Assembly: GCA_964387285.1 (NCBI GenBank)
Contig: CAYLWO010000006.1
Coordinates: 83,092 to 147,091, forward strand
Source: Anaerohabitans sp964387285
GTDB taxonomy: Bacteria; Zhuqueibacterota; Zhuqueibacteria; Residuimicrobiales; Residuimicrobiaceae
DNA: 64,000 nt
Direction of reading: 5' to 3'
Part shown: one piece after another, positions 42,786 through 51,758 of the stretch
How the letters are laid out: each line of letters begins with the position of its first letter
Position numbering within the stretch: the first letter of the stretch is position 1
Notes under the pieces: generated by a model
Told to the model about the DNA's origin: nothing
The model's database searches: none
The model's input: the letters and a program-made list of their open reading frames with translations, nothing else
Translations under genes and position numbers: made by a program

Positions 42786-45700
42786 TTAAGGCCACATGGG
42801 CGGTGCACTGTTGGTTATGTTTATCAAAACCGGTTCTCCGCATTGTACGCTGAAATTTCCTGATTGTCCGGTAATTCCCGGGATATAGATAATGCTGAAA
42901 CGGTTTGTTGCCGGATCCAGCTTGAACAGGGAACGAACACCGCCAATTGATTTAGCTAATTCCAAAGCATTAGTGATATTAGATCGATGCAACGGCACGG
43001 TTATCTCATTGTATTTTCCGACCGCATCTCTTCTTAATGCAAAACGTACTGCATTTGAATCAGGCACCATGCCTGTATAGAACCATTCAGAAGGCGCTGT
43101 ACTTTTTAGCGAGACCAGTGCCGGTGTTCCAACCGGAATTTCAAAATCATCCTTGGAACTACTGATGCCGGGAATATAGATCTTGCTAAAACGATTAGTA
43201 GTCGAATCGATTTTGAATACAGCCGATACACCCGTAATAGAAGCGGCCACCTGGCTGGCTTTTGAGATAGCGCCGTTTAATAATGGTAATGAAAGGTAAT
43301 TATAAACGGTCTGCGTCGGCACCGTCGGTTTGGCCAGGGTAAACCCATACTTGCCGACCCGATTGGCGATGCCGGATTCGTTGTCGCTGTCAATGGCGCG
43401 CACGCAGAAATATTTGCGCAGTTCCGAACCGTTATAGCTAAAGGCCGTGTCCTGGGTGGTGATGACCAATTCGCCTTCACTGTCCGGATCGAAATAAGCT
43501 TTTGCGCCATGACTGTAGATTTGATACCTGACGCCGAAAAGTTCCAAAGTGTTGTTGATGCCTTCGGTCACTTGCGGCCAGTGCAGTTGTACGGTGACGC
43601 CGGATTTGGTCGCGCTGAACCGCGCCGGTGTTTTCGGCGGAATATTGTCAATGGCGCGACCGCTGCTCATCACAGAACCGGACATCAGCTTTTCGCTCAA
43701 GGTTGCAGCCAGGGTGGCGTCATGAGATCGTTTTACCGGTTGCACCACTCGGCCTTTGCTGCGCAACAACACCGGCTGCACCTGATCAACCACCAGCCAA
43801 CCGGCGCCGTCAGCGGCGGCCAGAGCGGCGGTGCCGGCCTGATTGGGATCCCAAACGCCGCGCACCCAGTAGCGGGAAGAATCATTGTCGCCGATGTGCA
43901 GCTTGACGCGCATGGAATCCATGGCTGTGCCGTTGGTGTCCGGCGCCGCAATGGTGCCGACAAACAACACATCGCCTTTTTTCTCGCGGAAAAGTTCATA
44001 GTAATTGATAACCGGTTGCCCGTTTAAGCCCGGATGATTGAGCGAATAGTCCCAGGTCAGACGCACGAAACCGCCCTGATCGCCGGGTTCATCGGTCACC
44101 GTAAGATGGTTGGGCGCATCGATGGTCGGGTCCATGACGACAATGGCGTCGGATGTGCTGTAATATCGATCATACCCGTGCGTGGTCACATGGATGGTGA
44201 TGCGCAGATTACTGGTTGTCTTTAAACTGGTGATGGTAAAATAGCCGATGCCCTCGTCCAGGGTTTGCTCGCCGTCGGGCAAATCGATCTCGTTCTGCGT
44301 TAAATTGCTGGTCAGGGTAATGGCCTCGGGAAAACCCGCGTCCACGTTGCCCTGGCTGTCGCGCGCAATGACCTCGATCTGGAACGGAACGCCGCGATAC
44401 ACGCTGCCTTCGATAGCCAGATTGATGTCGAACCGGCTGGCAGCATGGTCCATCACGACTATCGGACTTGTTTGGTGATTGACATTGCTCACCAGATCAT
44501 AAACGCCGAAGACATCGGAACCATAACCATACTCCCCCTCGCCATAAGCAAAGGAAATGATGCCCCGCTGCGTGGGCAGCCAATAGGTTTGATCGAAAAC
44601 GGTCAACAGCACGCGACCGGGATTGGTTTCCACTACAGAATTGAACGCCCAACTCACGCCCAGGTCGAGTCCCATATCGAGGAAAAAATCACCTTTTTGA
44701 ATCGAAGATTCCATTAAATCCTCGCTCATAAACGCTTCCACCTGTGTGGTGTTGATGCTGCGCGCACTCATAATGGCCGGACCCGCTTTGTCGCGCACCG
44801 GCATGGCCGCATCGGGCAACCGTTTCATGACATTGTCGGCCCAATCGGCAAAACCCATGCCTGTGGAAACTTCGGCGTTCAGCACATCGCCGGTATCGCC
44901 GCCGTAGGGGGTAAGGGCCGGACCGGAACCGGTGGTTTCATTAAAACTGATATACACTTGCACCGTATCGCCAAAGCTGTTGATGGGCGGATCAACAAAA
45001 GCCGGCGGGAAAATGTATACCGACATATCCACAGCCAGATTCTGTTTGATGCCGTCATAACCGGAAATAATCCAAAAACTCGGTTTAAAAGAGCGGCGTG
45101 GATATACCGGAGATTCCGGATCAAAAACAAGGCGCAAATGATCCAGCTTGCCGTCGTAATCCAAATCCACGGTTTCCAGACGGGTAAGCGTCGGTGCAAT
45201 ATTGTCGCGTTGGATGCGCACATCTGATCCCATAAGCGTGCGGTCCGGCGCATCCAGGCTGAGATCGTTATCATATTGCGCATTGCCGTTGCTGCCGGAC
45301 GCGACATCATAGACGACATTCGGATTAAAAAAGTTGATGGCGCCGCTGTCGGTCTTGGCCCAGGAAGCTCCGGTCTGGTTTAGATAGATCACACTGTCCC
45401 GGTTGGCGCCCGAGAAACCGGTATAAAAAACATTCACACTGTTATAGTAGGAACCACCGACAATCCATTTGAGACGCGTATTGGCCGCCGGCGTGCCGGG
45501 CCATCCGCTGGTGTTGACCTTTTCACTAAAGACAACACGAATGCGATTCGTGCCGGCGGTAAAAGCTCTGATGATGGCCGGACCCGCTTTATCACGCACG
45601 GCCAATGCCAGGCCGTTATTGCCGGATAAAACGACATCCGTAGTGTACAGATCCTCGCACAATCCGGAATTAACCACATCCATAAAGCCGTTGGGATGGC

Positions 45701-47330
45701 CCGGATTGTAATAAGAAATCGTCGGAATGATTCCGGTGTTGGGCACCTTGGTTGTAGTAGCGATAAGGCGTAAACGAACCGTATCGCCGCTGGCGCTCCA
45801 ACTGGCTACGGTGCCGGTAACCCCGGCAATGCCCAGACCGGATACGGAGAAACCTTCGGTGCTGGTGCGCAGGGGACTCATGGCGTGATCAAAGATGACA
45901 TTCACGTAATCGAGATATCCCCAGCCGTTGCTGCCGCCGGTAATCAGTTCATCGGGTAAAAGCGCGTCCAGCGTGTTGACGGCGATGATATTGGGCAGAA
46001 TGCCGTCCAGGATGGCGACCAGAGCGCCGCGCGAGGGCGTGGGCGTGCCCGGCGGCATGGTAGCTCGGGAGCGTCCGTTCGGATTGTTCACCAAATCGGT
46101 GACCACGCTGTCAGCGACAAATTGGATAGTGCCGGTAACATTTCCATCTGTAAAATTATTGGTCAATTGAAATTCATAGGTAGCTGTGTTGGCGCCGGCA
46201 ACGACCAGGGAAACAGGATTCCAGGTGGTGTCTGCCGCCGGAATGTGAATTTCGAAATCAGTACGGCCTGTATGGACGCTGCCGTACAATACCGGTTCGC
46301 TGAATGTCACTTCAATCCGTTTGCTGGCCAAAGCGTTAGCCAACGGTTGACGACGTTGGGCGCGTTTGGTTTTAGCCGATACAATGACCGGTCCGGCTTT
46401 ATCTTCCAATGCGCGAGAGTTGGATTCGGCATAATAAAGATTCTGCGAAGTGCTCGCTTCACGAAATCTATCCACCTCACCGGCCGGCGGTACATACGTG
46501 ACGATAGCGGACATGCCGGTGTTGTATGCTGCCGATCGCACGAAAATGGTAAATCTTCGCGCCGTACCGTTCCAGGTGCCGGTGCTCTGCAGGCTGTGTA
46601 TTTGCGTCTCTGTGCTGACCAAACCGGAAAACATGGACGGCGTGACCGACGTATTGCTGGTGCGCATGTCTTCGCTCCAGATGAGATCAATGCGATCCAC
46701 ATAACCGTCAAATGGCGTCATGTTGCCGCCGTGCACGCCGGGCGCTGCCGCGGTGCTGCCGGAGCCGTCATCATAATAATAAGCGTGCCGAATGGTCGGA
46801 CGAATGCCGTCATCACAAGTCCAGAAACCGGAATCGATTTGCAACGACAATTCAAAACTGCCAACGCGCAAAGCGCCGGCGTTCTTTAACATCACGCGCG
46901 GACGAATAGAGGTGTTGTAACCGCTTTCTCCAGGCTCATATTGTGCAACAGTGGAATTGCCCCGGCGAATAGGGACAAACAAAAAAGCGTCTCTCGCGCC
47001 GCCGCTGATGCCGGGCGGCGCTGTAACAATGCTGTCGCCTTGCACTTCATACGTATCCAATGCGCCGCCGCCGGAAGTCGGCGTTGTTTCGTTGTTATCG
47101 CCATCAAAATTCAAATCAACGAGAAACGATACGCCGGCAAAGTTGTCGTTCAAGTTGTCGCCCCCCAGGGTCGAGCCTTTGACCTTGATCTTGATCCATT
47201 TGGCGTAACCGCTATTCGTTGGGTCTGCTGTCTCACGTGTGATGATGGTCGCCAGTTGTGCAAAGGACGACGCCGCCATCACCAAGAGCAGGAGAACCGA
47301 AAAGAGCATGTAGCTTTTGGTTCGATTCAT
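42786..47330 (-). CDS. Very large surface protein with repeated Ig-like domains and FN3 modules
   Basis: This 1514-residue protein has a signal peptide (1-24, ending ASSFAQ). The first two-thirds is built of bacterial Ig-like units with linkers of the form (V/E)(R/D)DKAGP, seen three times (EDKAGPVIVSAK, VRDKAGPAIIRAF, VRDKAGPAIMSARS). A beta-sandwich follows (GVPFQIEVIARDSQGNVDAG) and then two fibronectin type III modules (GGFVRLTWDYSLN, VTVQLHWPQVTEG). The end holds two tandem copies of a 75-residue unit: AVFKIDSTTNRFSKIYIPGI and SLFKLDPATNRFSIIYIPGI. No classic T9SS tail is seen. GGGAGG precedes the start. It is likely an adhesin or S-layer-like surface protein; ligand unknown. Confidence 0.85.
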   Translation of the reverse strand: MNRTKSYMLFSVLLLLVMAASSFAQLATIITRETADPTNSGYAKWIKIKVKGSTLGGDNLNDNFAGVSFLVDLNFDGDNNETTPTSGGGALDTYEVQGDSIVTAPPGISGGARDAFLFVPIRRGNSTVAQYEPGESGYNTSIRPRVMLKNAGALRVGSFELSLQIDSGFWTCDDGIRPTIRHAYYYDDGSGSTAAAPGVHGGNMTPFDGYVDRIDLIWSEDMRTSNTSVTPSMFSGLVSTETQIHSLQSTGTWNGTARRFTIFVRSAAYNTGMSAIVTYVPPAGEVDRFREASTSQNLYYAESNSRALEDKAGPVIVSAKTKRAQRRQPLANALASKRIEVTFSEPVLYGSVHTGRTDFEIHIPAADTTWNPVSLVVAGANTATYEFQLTNNFTDGNVTGTIQFVADSVVTDLVNNPNGRSRATMPPGTPTPSRGALVAILDGILPNIIAVNTLDALLPDELITGGSNGWGYLDYVNVIFDHAMSPLRTSTEGFSVSGLGIAGVTGTVASWSASGDTVRLRLIATTTKVPNTGIIPTISYYNPGHPNGFMDVVNSGLCEDLYTTDVVLSGNNGLALAVRDKAGPAIIRAFTAGTNRIRVVFSEKVNTSGWPGTPAANTRLKWIVGGSYYNSVNVFYTGFSGANRDSVIYLNQTGASWAKTDSGAINFFNPNVVYDVASGSNGNAQYDNDLSLDAPDRTLMGSDVRIQRDNIAPTLTRLETVDLDYDGKLDHLRLVFDPESPVYPRRSFKPSFWIISGYDGIKQNLAVDMSVYIFPPAFVDPPINSFGDTVQVYISFNETTGSGPALTPYGGDTGDVLNAEVSTGMGFADWADNVMKRLPDAAMPVRDKAGPAIMSARSINTTQVEAFMSEDLMESSIQKGDFFLDMGLDLGVSWAFNSVVETNPGRVLLTVFDQTYWLPTQRGIISFAYGEGEYGYGSDVFGVYDLVSNVNHQTSPIVVMDHAASRFDINLAIEGSVYRGVPFQIEVIARDSQGNVDAGFPEAITLTSNLTQNEIDLPDGEQTLDEGIGYFTITSLKTTSNLRITIHVTTHGYDRYYSTSDAIVVMDPTIDAPNHLTVTDEPGDQGGFVRLTWDYSLNHPGLNGQPVINYYELFREKKGDVLFVGTIAAPDTNGTAMDSMRVKLHIGDNDSSRYWVRGVWDPNQAGTAALAAADGAGWLVVDQVQPVLLRSKGRVVQPVKRSHDATLAATLSEKLMSGSVMSSGRAIDNIPPKTPARFSATKSGVTVQLHWPQVTEGINNTLELFGVRYQIYSHGAKAYFDPDSEGELVITTQDTAFSYNGSELRKYFCVRAIDSDNESGIANRVGKYGFTLAKPTVPTQTVYNYLSLPLLNGAISKASQVAASITGVSAVFKIDSTTNRFSKIYIPGISSSKDDFEIPVGTPALVSLKSTAPSEWFYTGMVPDSNAVRFALRRDAVGKYNEITVPLHRSNITNALELAKSIGGVRSLFKLDPATNRFSIIYIPGITGQSGNFSVQCGEPVLINITNSAPPMWP

Positions 47331-47768
47331 TTTTGCCTCCCATTGGTTCTTTTTAAAAGTCTGGACAAAAGTTGCCTCCCATTTTGACCGAATGATACTC
47401 GGACTAACCTATCTTGGCAAATTCAATGCCATATACACGACAATGCGCGGTCTGGATCACAAAATTTAATTCTTATAGCCTCACAAAAAGACATCGATCT
47501 GATCGTTTGTTTTTATTTTATTTACAACCACTATCTGTTGACAGGTATCATCACCGTCCAATACAAATTCTTTATAGCCCATCCCAGACCCGGGTCAGCC
47601 GGCTGTTTTTTCGTCACTGGTTGAAACATTTGTGCGGAAATGAAACAAAAACAGCCCGGTATTGCAGATTGGTAATTCCGATTCTTTTTTGTTTTTACGA
47701 CCTGATTTAGTAAATTATCTGTTGATCTGATTAGACAGAAACAGGTCCTGGTTGGAAAAACTCGCGTC

Positions 47769-47867
47769 CTTGGTAAGAAGCGCCCCGGAGGTGGTCAGCC
47801 GCCTTTTGCGGTGTGAAAGAGTGCAAAAGTTTAACTACTCTTGCCGTGTTGTGGTTGCCTTACCAAG
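47769..47867 (+). ncRNA. Possible structured RNA or mobile hairpin element
   Basis: A 9-base perfect inverted pair (CTTGGTAAG at 47769 and CTTACCAAG ending 47867) encloses two internal hairpins: CCGC-CTTTTGCGG near 47799-47811 and AAGAGT/ACTCTT at 47817-47842. This gives a closed multi-branch shape. It matches no RNA family I know. It could be a small RNA, a leader of the downstream gene, or a small palindromic element. Strand is a guess. Confidence 0.35.
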
Positions 47868-47880
47868 TTGCCGAATACCT

Positions 47881-47963
47881 ACCTTGCGAAGGTTAGCCTC
47901 ATAAAACCGGGCGTGAATTCTATTTTCCCCTAACCTTAAAAAACCAACCTTCGCAAGGTTAAG
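47881..47963. repeat. CTTGCGAAGG-type repeat pair, copy 3
   Basis: CCTTGCGAAGGTTAG (47882-47896) faces AACCTTCGCAAGG (47946-47958), with CTAACCTT between. It sits directly upstream of the CCA-type gene start, so it forms most of its leader. Confidence 0.6.
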
Positions 47964-47981
47964 GAATTTACAATTAAATTT

Positions 47982-49406
47982 ATGATAAAAAAAGCAAATT
48001 TTACAAATAAACTGTTGCGTTCCATCGGCCAGGTCGGCGATAGGGAAAATGTTCCAGTGTACCTAGTCGGCGGTTATGTCCGCGATCAATTGCTGGGAAA
48101 AAGCAGTAAGGATATCGATTTCGTCGTCCTCGGCGATGGACCGTTATTTGCGCAGCGTGTGGCCGAGCATCTGCATAGCGGCTCCTGCACCACCTATGAA
48201 AAATTCGGCACCGCCATGGTGCGTCATCGCGATTATATCCTCGAGTTCGTCGGCGCTCGTCGCGAAAGCTATCGCGGCGAATCCCGCAATCCAGACGTGG
48301 CGGCCGCTGATCTGCCTACGGATCTGTCCCGTCGTGATTTCACCATCAACGCCATGGCCGTCAGTCTCAATGCGGAATCCTACGGAGTGCTGATCGATCC
48401 CTATAACGGCCGCGAGGATTTGCAGCACGGTATCGTGCGCACCCCTCTGGAACCGGCAAAAACATTTTTTGACGATCCTTTGCGCATTATGCGCGCCATT
48501 CGTTTTTCCTGCCAGTTGCATTTCCAGGTTGAAGAAAAAACAAAATTCGGACTGGCTCAGGAACGCGACCGTTTACGGATCATTTCTCAGGAACGCATCA
48601 CCGAAGAGCTGTGGAAAATCATCACGGCTAAAAAACCATCATTGGGATTTCGGCTGATGGAAGAAACGGGCGTGCTGGACATTGTACTGCCGGAACTTGT
48701 AGAGCTTAAAGGCGTCCAACAAATCGGACGTTATCGGCATAAAGACGTTTTTGATCATACGCTTAAAGTGCTGGACAATGTGGCGCGCGTTTCTGAAAAT
48801 CCGCGATTGCGTCTCGTGGCGCTTTTCCACGATATCGCCAAACCGCAGACCAAGGAGTTCAAAACCGGAATTGGCTGGACCTTTCACGGCCATGAAGAAT
48901 TAGGCAGCCGTATGATGATGAACATCGGCAAACGCTTGCGCCTGGCCAACGACGTCATCGAATATGCGCAAAAGCTCATACGGTTGCATCTGCGGCCGAT
49001 TCATCTGGCCGAAGAGGGCGTTACCGATTCGGCTGTGCGCCGACTGATTTTTCACGCCGGCGCCGAAATGGACGATCTCATTACCCTTTGTCGCGCGGAT
49101 ATAACCTCAGGCAATGAAAAACTGGTCGCCCAGCATCTGGCCAATTTTGATATGGTCGCACAACGCATGCAGGAGGTGGAAGAGAGCGACCGCCTGCGAC
49201 AGTTCCAGCCGCCGGTGCGCGGCCAGGAGATCATGGAAGTTCTGGGCTTGACGCCCGGTCCGCTGGTGGGCCGGGTCAAAAAGGCCATTGAAGAAGCCAT
49301 TCTGAACGGCCAAATCGCCAATGAGCATGATGCGGCTTTTCAATATATGATGCAGATCAAGGATGAAATATTGGCGCCGAGTCGTGATCCGCATCAAGTA
49401 AATTGA
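47982..49406 (+). CDS. CCA tRNA nucleotidyltransferase / poly(A) polymerase family protein with HD domain
   Basis: This 474-residue protein has the class II nucleotidyltransferase head: VYLVGGYVRDQLLG and KDIDFVVLGDG (catalytic Asp pair), then RRDFTINAMAVSL and PLRIMRAIRFSCQLHFQVEE. A C-terminal HD phosphohydrolase domain is present (DHTLKVLDNVAR, LFHDIAKPQTK with HD, HGHEELG-type His), as in bacterial CCA-adding enzymes. It should build or repair the CCA end of tRNA; a poly(A) polymerase or A-adding-only role cannot be excluded. The ATG at 47982 follows a repeat-rich leader. A Yip1 gene follows 64 bases later. Confidence 0.88.
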   Translation: MIKKANFTNKLLRSIGQVGDRENVPVYLVGGYVRDQLLGKSSKDIDFVVLGDGPLFAQRVAEHLHSGSCTTYEKFGTAMVRHRDYILEFVGARRESYRGESRNPDVAAADLPTDLSRRDFTINAMAVSLNAESYGVLIDPYNGREDLQHGIVRTPLEPAKTFFDDPLRIMRAIRFSCQLHFQVEEKTKFGLAQERDRLRIISQERITEELWKIITAKKPSLGFRLMEETGVLDIVLPELVELKGVQQIGRYRHKDVFDHTLKVLDNVARVSENPRLRLVALFHDIAKPQTKEFKTGIGWTFHGHEELGSRMMMNIGKRLRLANDVIEYAQKLIRLHLRPIHLAEEGVTDSAVRRLIFHAGAEMDDLITLCRADITSGNEKLVAQHLANFDMVAQRMQEVEESDRLRQFQPPVRGQEIMEVLGLTPGPLVGRVKKAIEEAILNGQIANEHDAAFQYMMQIKDEILAPSRDPHQVN

Positions 49407-49470
49407 AACTTTTAGGGGGCAAATACGTCTATGTAGATGCATTTCAATACTTTTACAGGAGGATTGCAAG

Positions 49471-50190
49471 ATGAGTCAGGAAGTTAACGGTTCCGCGGCT
49501 AGCGGGCAAAAACAGCTCGGCCTAGCAGCACGTATTATTAATGTATTTTTCAACCCGCAATCTACTTTTCTGGCTGTCAAGGAAAAGCCCTTATGGATCG
49601 TGCCGGCAGTGATTTTTGTCATCGTCATGGCCTTTTACGGCTATCTACAAACCTCAGATCCAGGTCTGGTGCAGGCGAGCAATGATCTGGTTATGCAAAA
49701 ACTTGAAGAAAGGAACATGCCGCAGGAACAGATGGACGCAGCATTGGCCATGACCGAAAAAATGCGCGCCTTTACGCCGGTACAGACCGCTCTCTTCCCA
49801 TTGATTGCATTGGTCTTTATCGGTTCCGGCATCTGGATGTTTGTCGCCAACACCCTGCTGGGCAGCCGTACCACCTATGGGCAAATGTTGGGCCTCACCT
49901 CGTACGCCTCTCTCATTACGGCTCTCGGCACACTTGTCAAGTTGCCGATCATGCTGTCCAAAAGCGACTTGATGGTGCATTTCAGCCTGGCCACATTCAT
50001 GGCAGACTCGGCTAAAAACACTTTTCTATATAAATTCTTGATGAGCGCGACGGATTTGTTTTCCATCTGGGATATGGCTGTTCTGTCCATCGGTCTGGCA
50101 GTCCTAGCCGGCGTCAAAGTCGGTAAAACCTGGCCTTGGGTGGTCATCATAACGATTATTTCTTCTGTTATATTCGCATTTATGATGTAA
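49471..50190 (+). CDS. Yip1-domain integral membrane protein
   Basis: This 239-residue protein has a cytoplasmic N-terminus and about five membrane segments (roughly 35-55, 105-125, 140-160, 195-215 and 220-238). IINVFFNPQSTFLAVKEKPL is the typical start of bacterial Yip1 (PF04893) proteins. YGQMLGLTSYASLITALGTL is the conserved central part. Function in bacteria is unknown. AGGAGG lies upstream of ATG 49471. It is ended by a strong hairpin at 50252-50276, which separates it from the export operon. Confidence 0.82.
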   Translation: MSQEVNGSAASGQKQLGLAARIINVFFNPQSTFLAVKEKPLWIVPAVIFVIVMAFYGYLQTSDPGLVQASNDLVMQKLEERNMPQEQMDAALAMTEKMRAFTPVQTALFPLIALVFIGSGIWMFVANTLLGSRTTYGQMLGLTSYASLITALGTLVKLPIMLSKSDLMVHFSLATFMADSAKNTFLYKFLMSATDLFSIWDMAVLSIGLAVLAGVKVGKTWPWVVIITIISSVIFAFMM

Positions 50191-50251
50191 CGTCGGATTA
50201 CAATCCGATCAGATCCTCTTTCTGCATCATGTAAACTGGATTCCGTTCGTT

Positions 50252-50276
50252 CCGGCGCGGTTTCAAGCCGCGCCGG
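50252..50276 (+). terminator. Hairpin terminator after the Yip1 gene
   Basis: The stem CCGGCGCGG / CCGCGCCGG (9 bases, perfect) with a seven-base loop is followed by a moderately T-rich tail. It lies 60 bases after the Yip1 stop and 36 bases before the TolC gene. Confidence 0.7.
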
Positions 50277-50311
50277 GTATTTCAAATATTTTTTATCCGG
50301 AGTATTATATT

Positions 50312-51703
50312 ATGAAACGTATCTGCACTCTGTTCTTCTTGCTCTTGATCGCTTCTTCTGGGTTGTTCAGCCAGAACGTCGCACCCATGACGCTGCAAGA
50401 TTGCATTAAAATCGCGCTGGAAAACAACTCGACGTTGCGTATGGCCGAGCAACGGCTCGAGTCGGCCGGCGCCGATGTGACGACCGCGACCTCGGAAGTC
50501 CTGCCGCGTGTGAACACCTCCTTCAGTTCCGGCATGCGTTATTCCGGCGCATCCGTATACAAAAGCGTGGTGCTCAAACTCGATCCGGTCACTCAACAAC
50601 CGGTAGTGGACCCGAGCACCGGCAGTCCGATTTATGAACAGATTACCATTAATCAAAAAAGCTCTGAGTTCAAATCGCATTCTATCAATGCATCGTTATA
50701 CCAGAGCCTGTTTGATCTGGGTTCCATTTACGGCATTAAAGCCGCCAAGGTCAACAAACAAGCAACGGAACATTCGGTTAAAAACACGCGCTTGTCCGTG
50801 ATTCTTTCAGTCCAGGAAGCCTATTACGAATTGCTCAAAGCCATTCGCCTGAACGAAGTTTATCAGGAGGCGGTCAAACAAGCTGAAGAAGAAGTTTCCA
50901 GAGCACAGGCACGCGTAGATATCGGTATTTCCTCCCAGGCAGAAGTACTGCAGGCCAGGGTCAACCTGGGATCGCAGCGCACCTCTTTGCTCAACCAGGA
51001 AAATATTGTAGAAATGGCCAAAGCTAATTTGAATAACGCCATGGCGCGCGACACCAATCTTCCGGTTGAAGTCAACGAAGATAAAACAGAACCTATTTTT
51101 CCCAACATCACCTTTGAGGATGCAGCCCGGACTTCGATTCAAAACAACCAGACGCTTAAAGCGCTGGACCTGGATGTCAAGACCAGCTATTATAACATCA
51201 AAGCGGCGCAAACCCGCTACCTGCCGACCATCGGCGGCTCTGTGTCCTACAACCGCAACAACGACGATATCACCCGCGTGTACAGCAGCAATCTGGATCA
51301 GGATTTCAGCGCCAGCATCGGCGCCAGTCTAAGCTTGAACGTGTTTAACGGTTTTGCCGACAAGGCCGGCGTGCAAAAAGCGACCATCAACAACCGCATC
51401 GCCCAGGAAACTTTTAACGAACAAAAAAGAACCGTCCTGGCCTCGGTGAAACAGTACTTTTTACAAATGGAAGCCTATAAAGACATCATTGACATCAACA
51501 AACAGAACATCGAAGCGGCGCAGGAAAACCTTCGTCTGCAACTGGAAAAAAGACGCGTCGGATCCGGCACCGAGTTGGAGGTGACTCAGGCGCAAACGGA
51601 ACTGACGCGGGCAAAAGCCAATCACGTTAGCGCTGAATATAACGCCAAAATTGCCAAAGCCCAACTTGAATCAGTCATGGGTGTGGAACCCGATATCAAG
51701 TAA
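50312..51703 (+). CDS. TolC-family outer-membrane channel of the ABC export operon
   Basis: This 463-residue protein has a signal peptide (1-19, ending GLFSQ). Long helices and the two-fold TolC repeat follow (MTLQDCIKIALENNSTLRMA; AQARVDIGISSQAEVLQARV in the first half, LEKRRVGSGTELEVTQAQTE in the second). A strand-rich insert (about 70-125) has SSGMRYSGASVYKSVV. It should form the exit channel for the adaptor and ABC pump encoded downstream. First gene of the operon after the hairpin at 50252. Confidence 0.93.
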   Translation: MKRICTLFFLLLIASSGLFSQNVAPMTLQDCIKIALENNSTLRMAEQRLESAGADVTTATSEVLPRVNTSFSSGMRYSGASVYKSVVLKLDPVTQQPVVDPSTGSPIYEQITINQKSSEFKSHSINASLYQSLFDLGSIYGIKAAKVNKQATEHSVKNTRLSVILSVQEAYYELLKAIRLNEVYQEAVKQAEEEVSRAQARVDIGISSQAEVLQARVNLGSQRTSLLNQENIVEMAKANLNNAMARDTNLPVEVNEDKTEPIFPNITFEDAARTSIQNNQTLKALDLDVKTSYYNIKAAQTRYLPTIGGSVSYNRNNDDITRVYSSNLDQDFSASIGASLSLNVFNGFADKAGVQKATINNRIAQETFNEQKRTVLASVKQYFLQMEAYKDIIDINKQNIEAAQENLRLQLEKRRVGSGTELEVTQAQTELTRAKANHVSAEYNAKIAKAQLESVMGVEPDIK

Positions 51704-51758
51704 ACTGCCTATTTCGGCATTCGCCGGGAGCGTTGCCATAAATTAACGGAGCAAATGC

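Larger units (their letters stand above)
47331..47981. other. Intergenic region between divergent genes
   Basis: About 650 bases without a supported gene. It should contain promoters for the large surface protein (minus) and the CCA-type enzyme (plus). It also holds a 99-base structured element (47769-47867) and a CTTGCGAAGG-type repeat pair (47881-47963). Sequence from about 47400 to 47720 is AT-rich and shows no feature I can name. No tRNA-like motif was seen. Confidence 0.6.

Noticed and set aside
47700..47981. tRNA, riboswitch or 6S-like RNA in the leader of the CCA-type gene
   Set aside because: No T-loop GTTCRA, no TPP, SAM or cobalamin consensus was seen. Only the hairpin element at 47769-47867 was kept, as an unknown.
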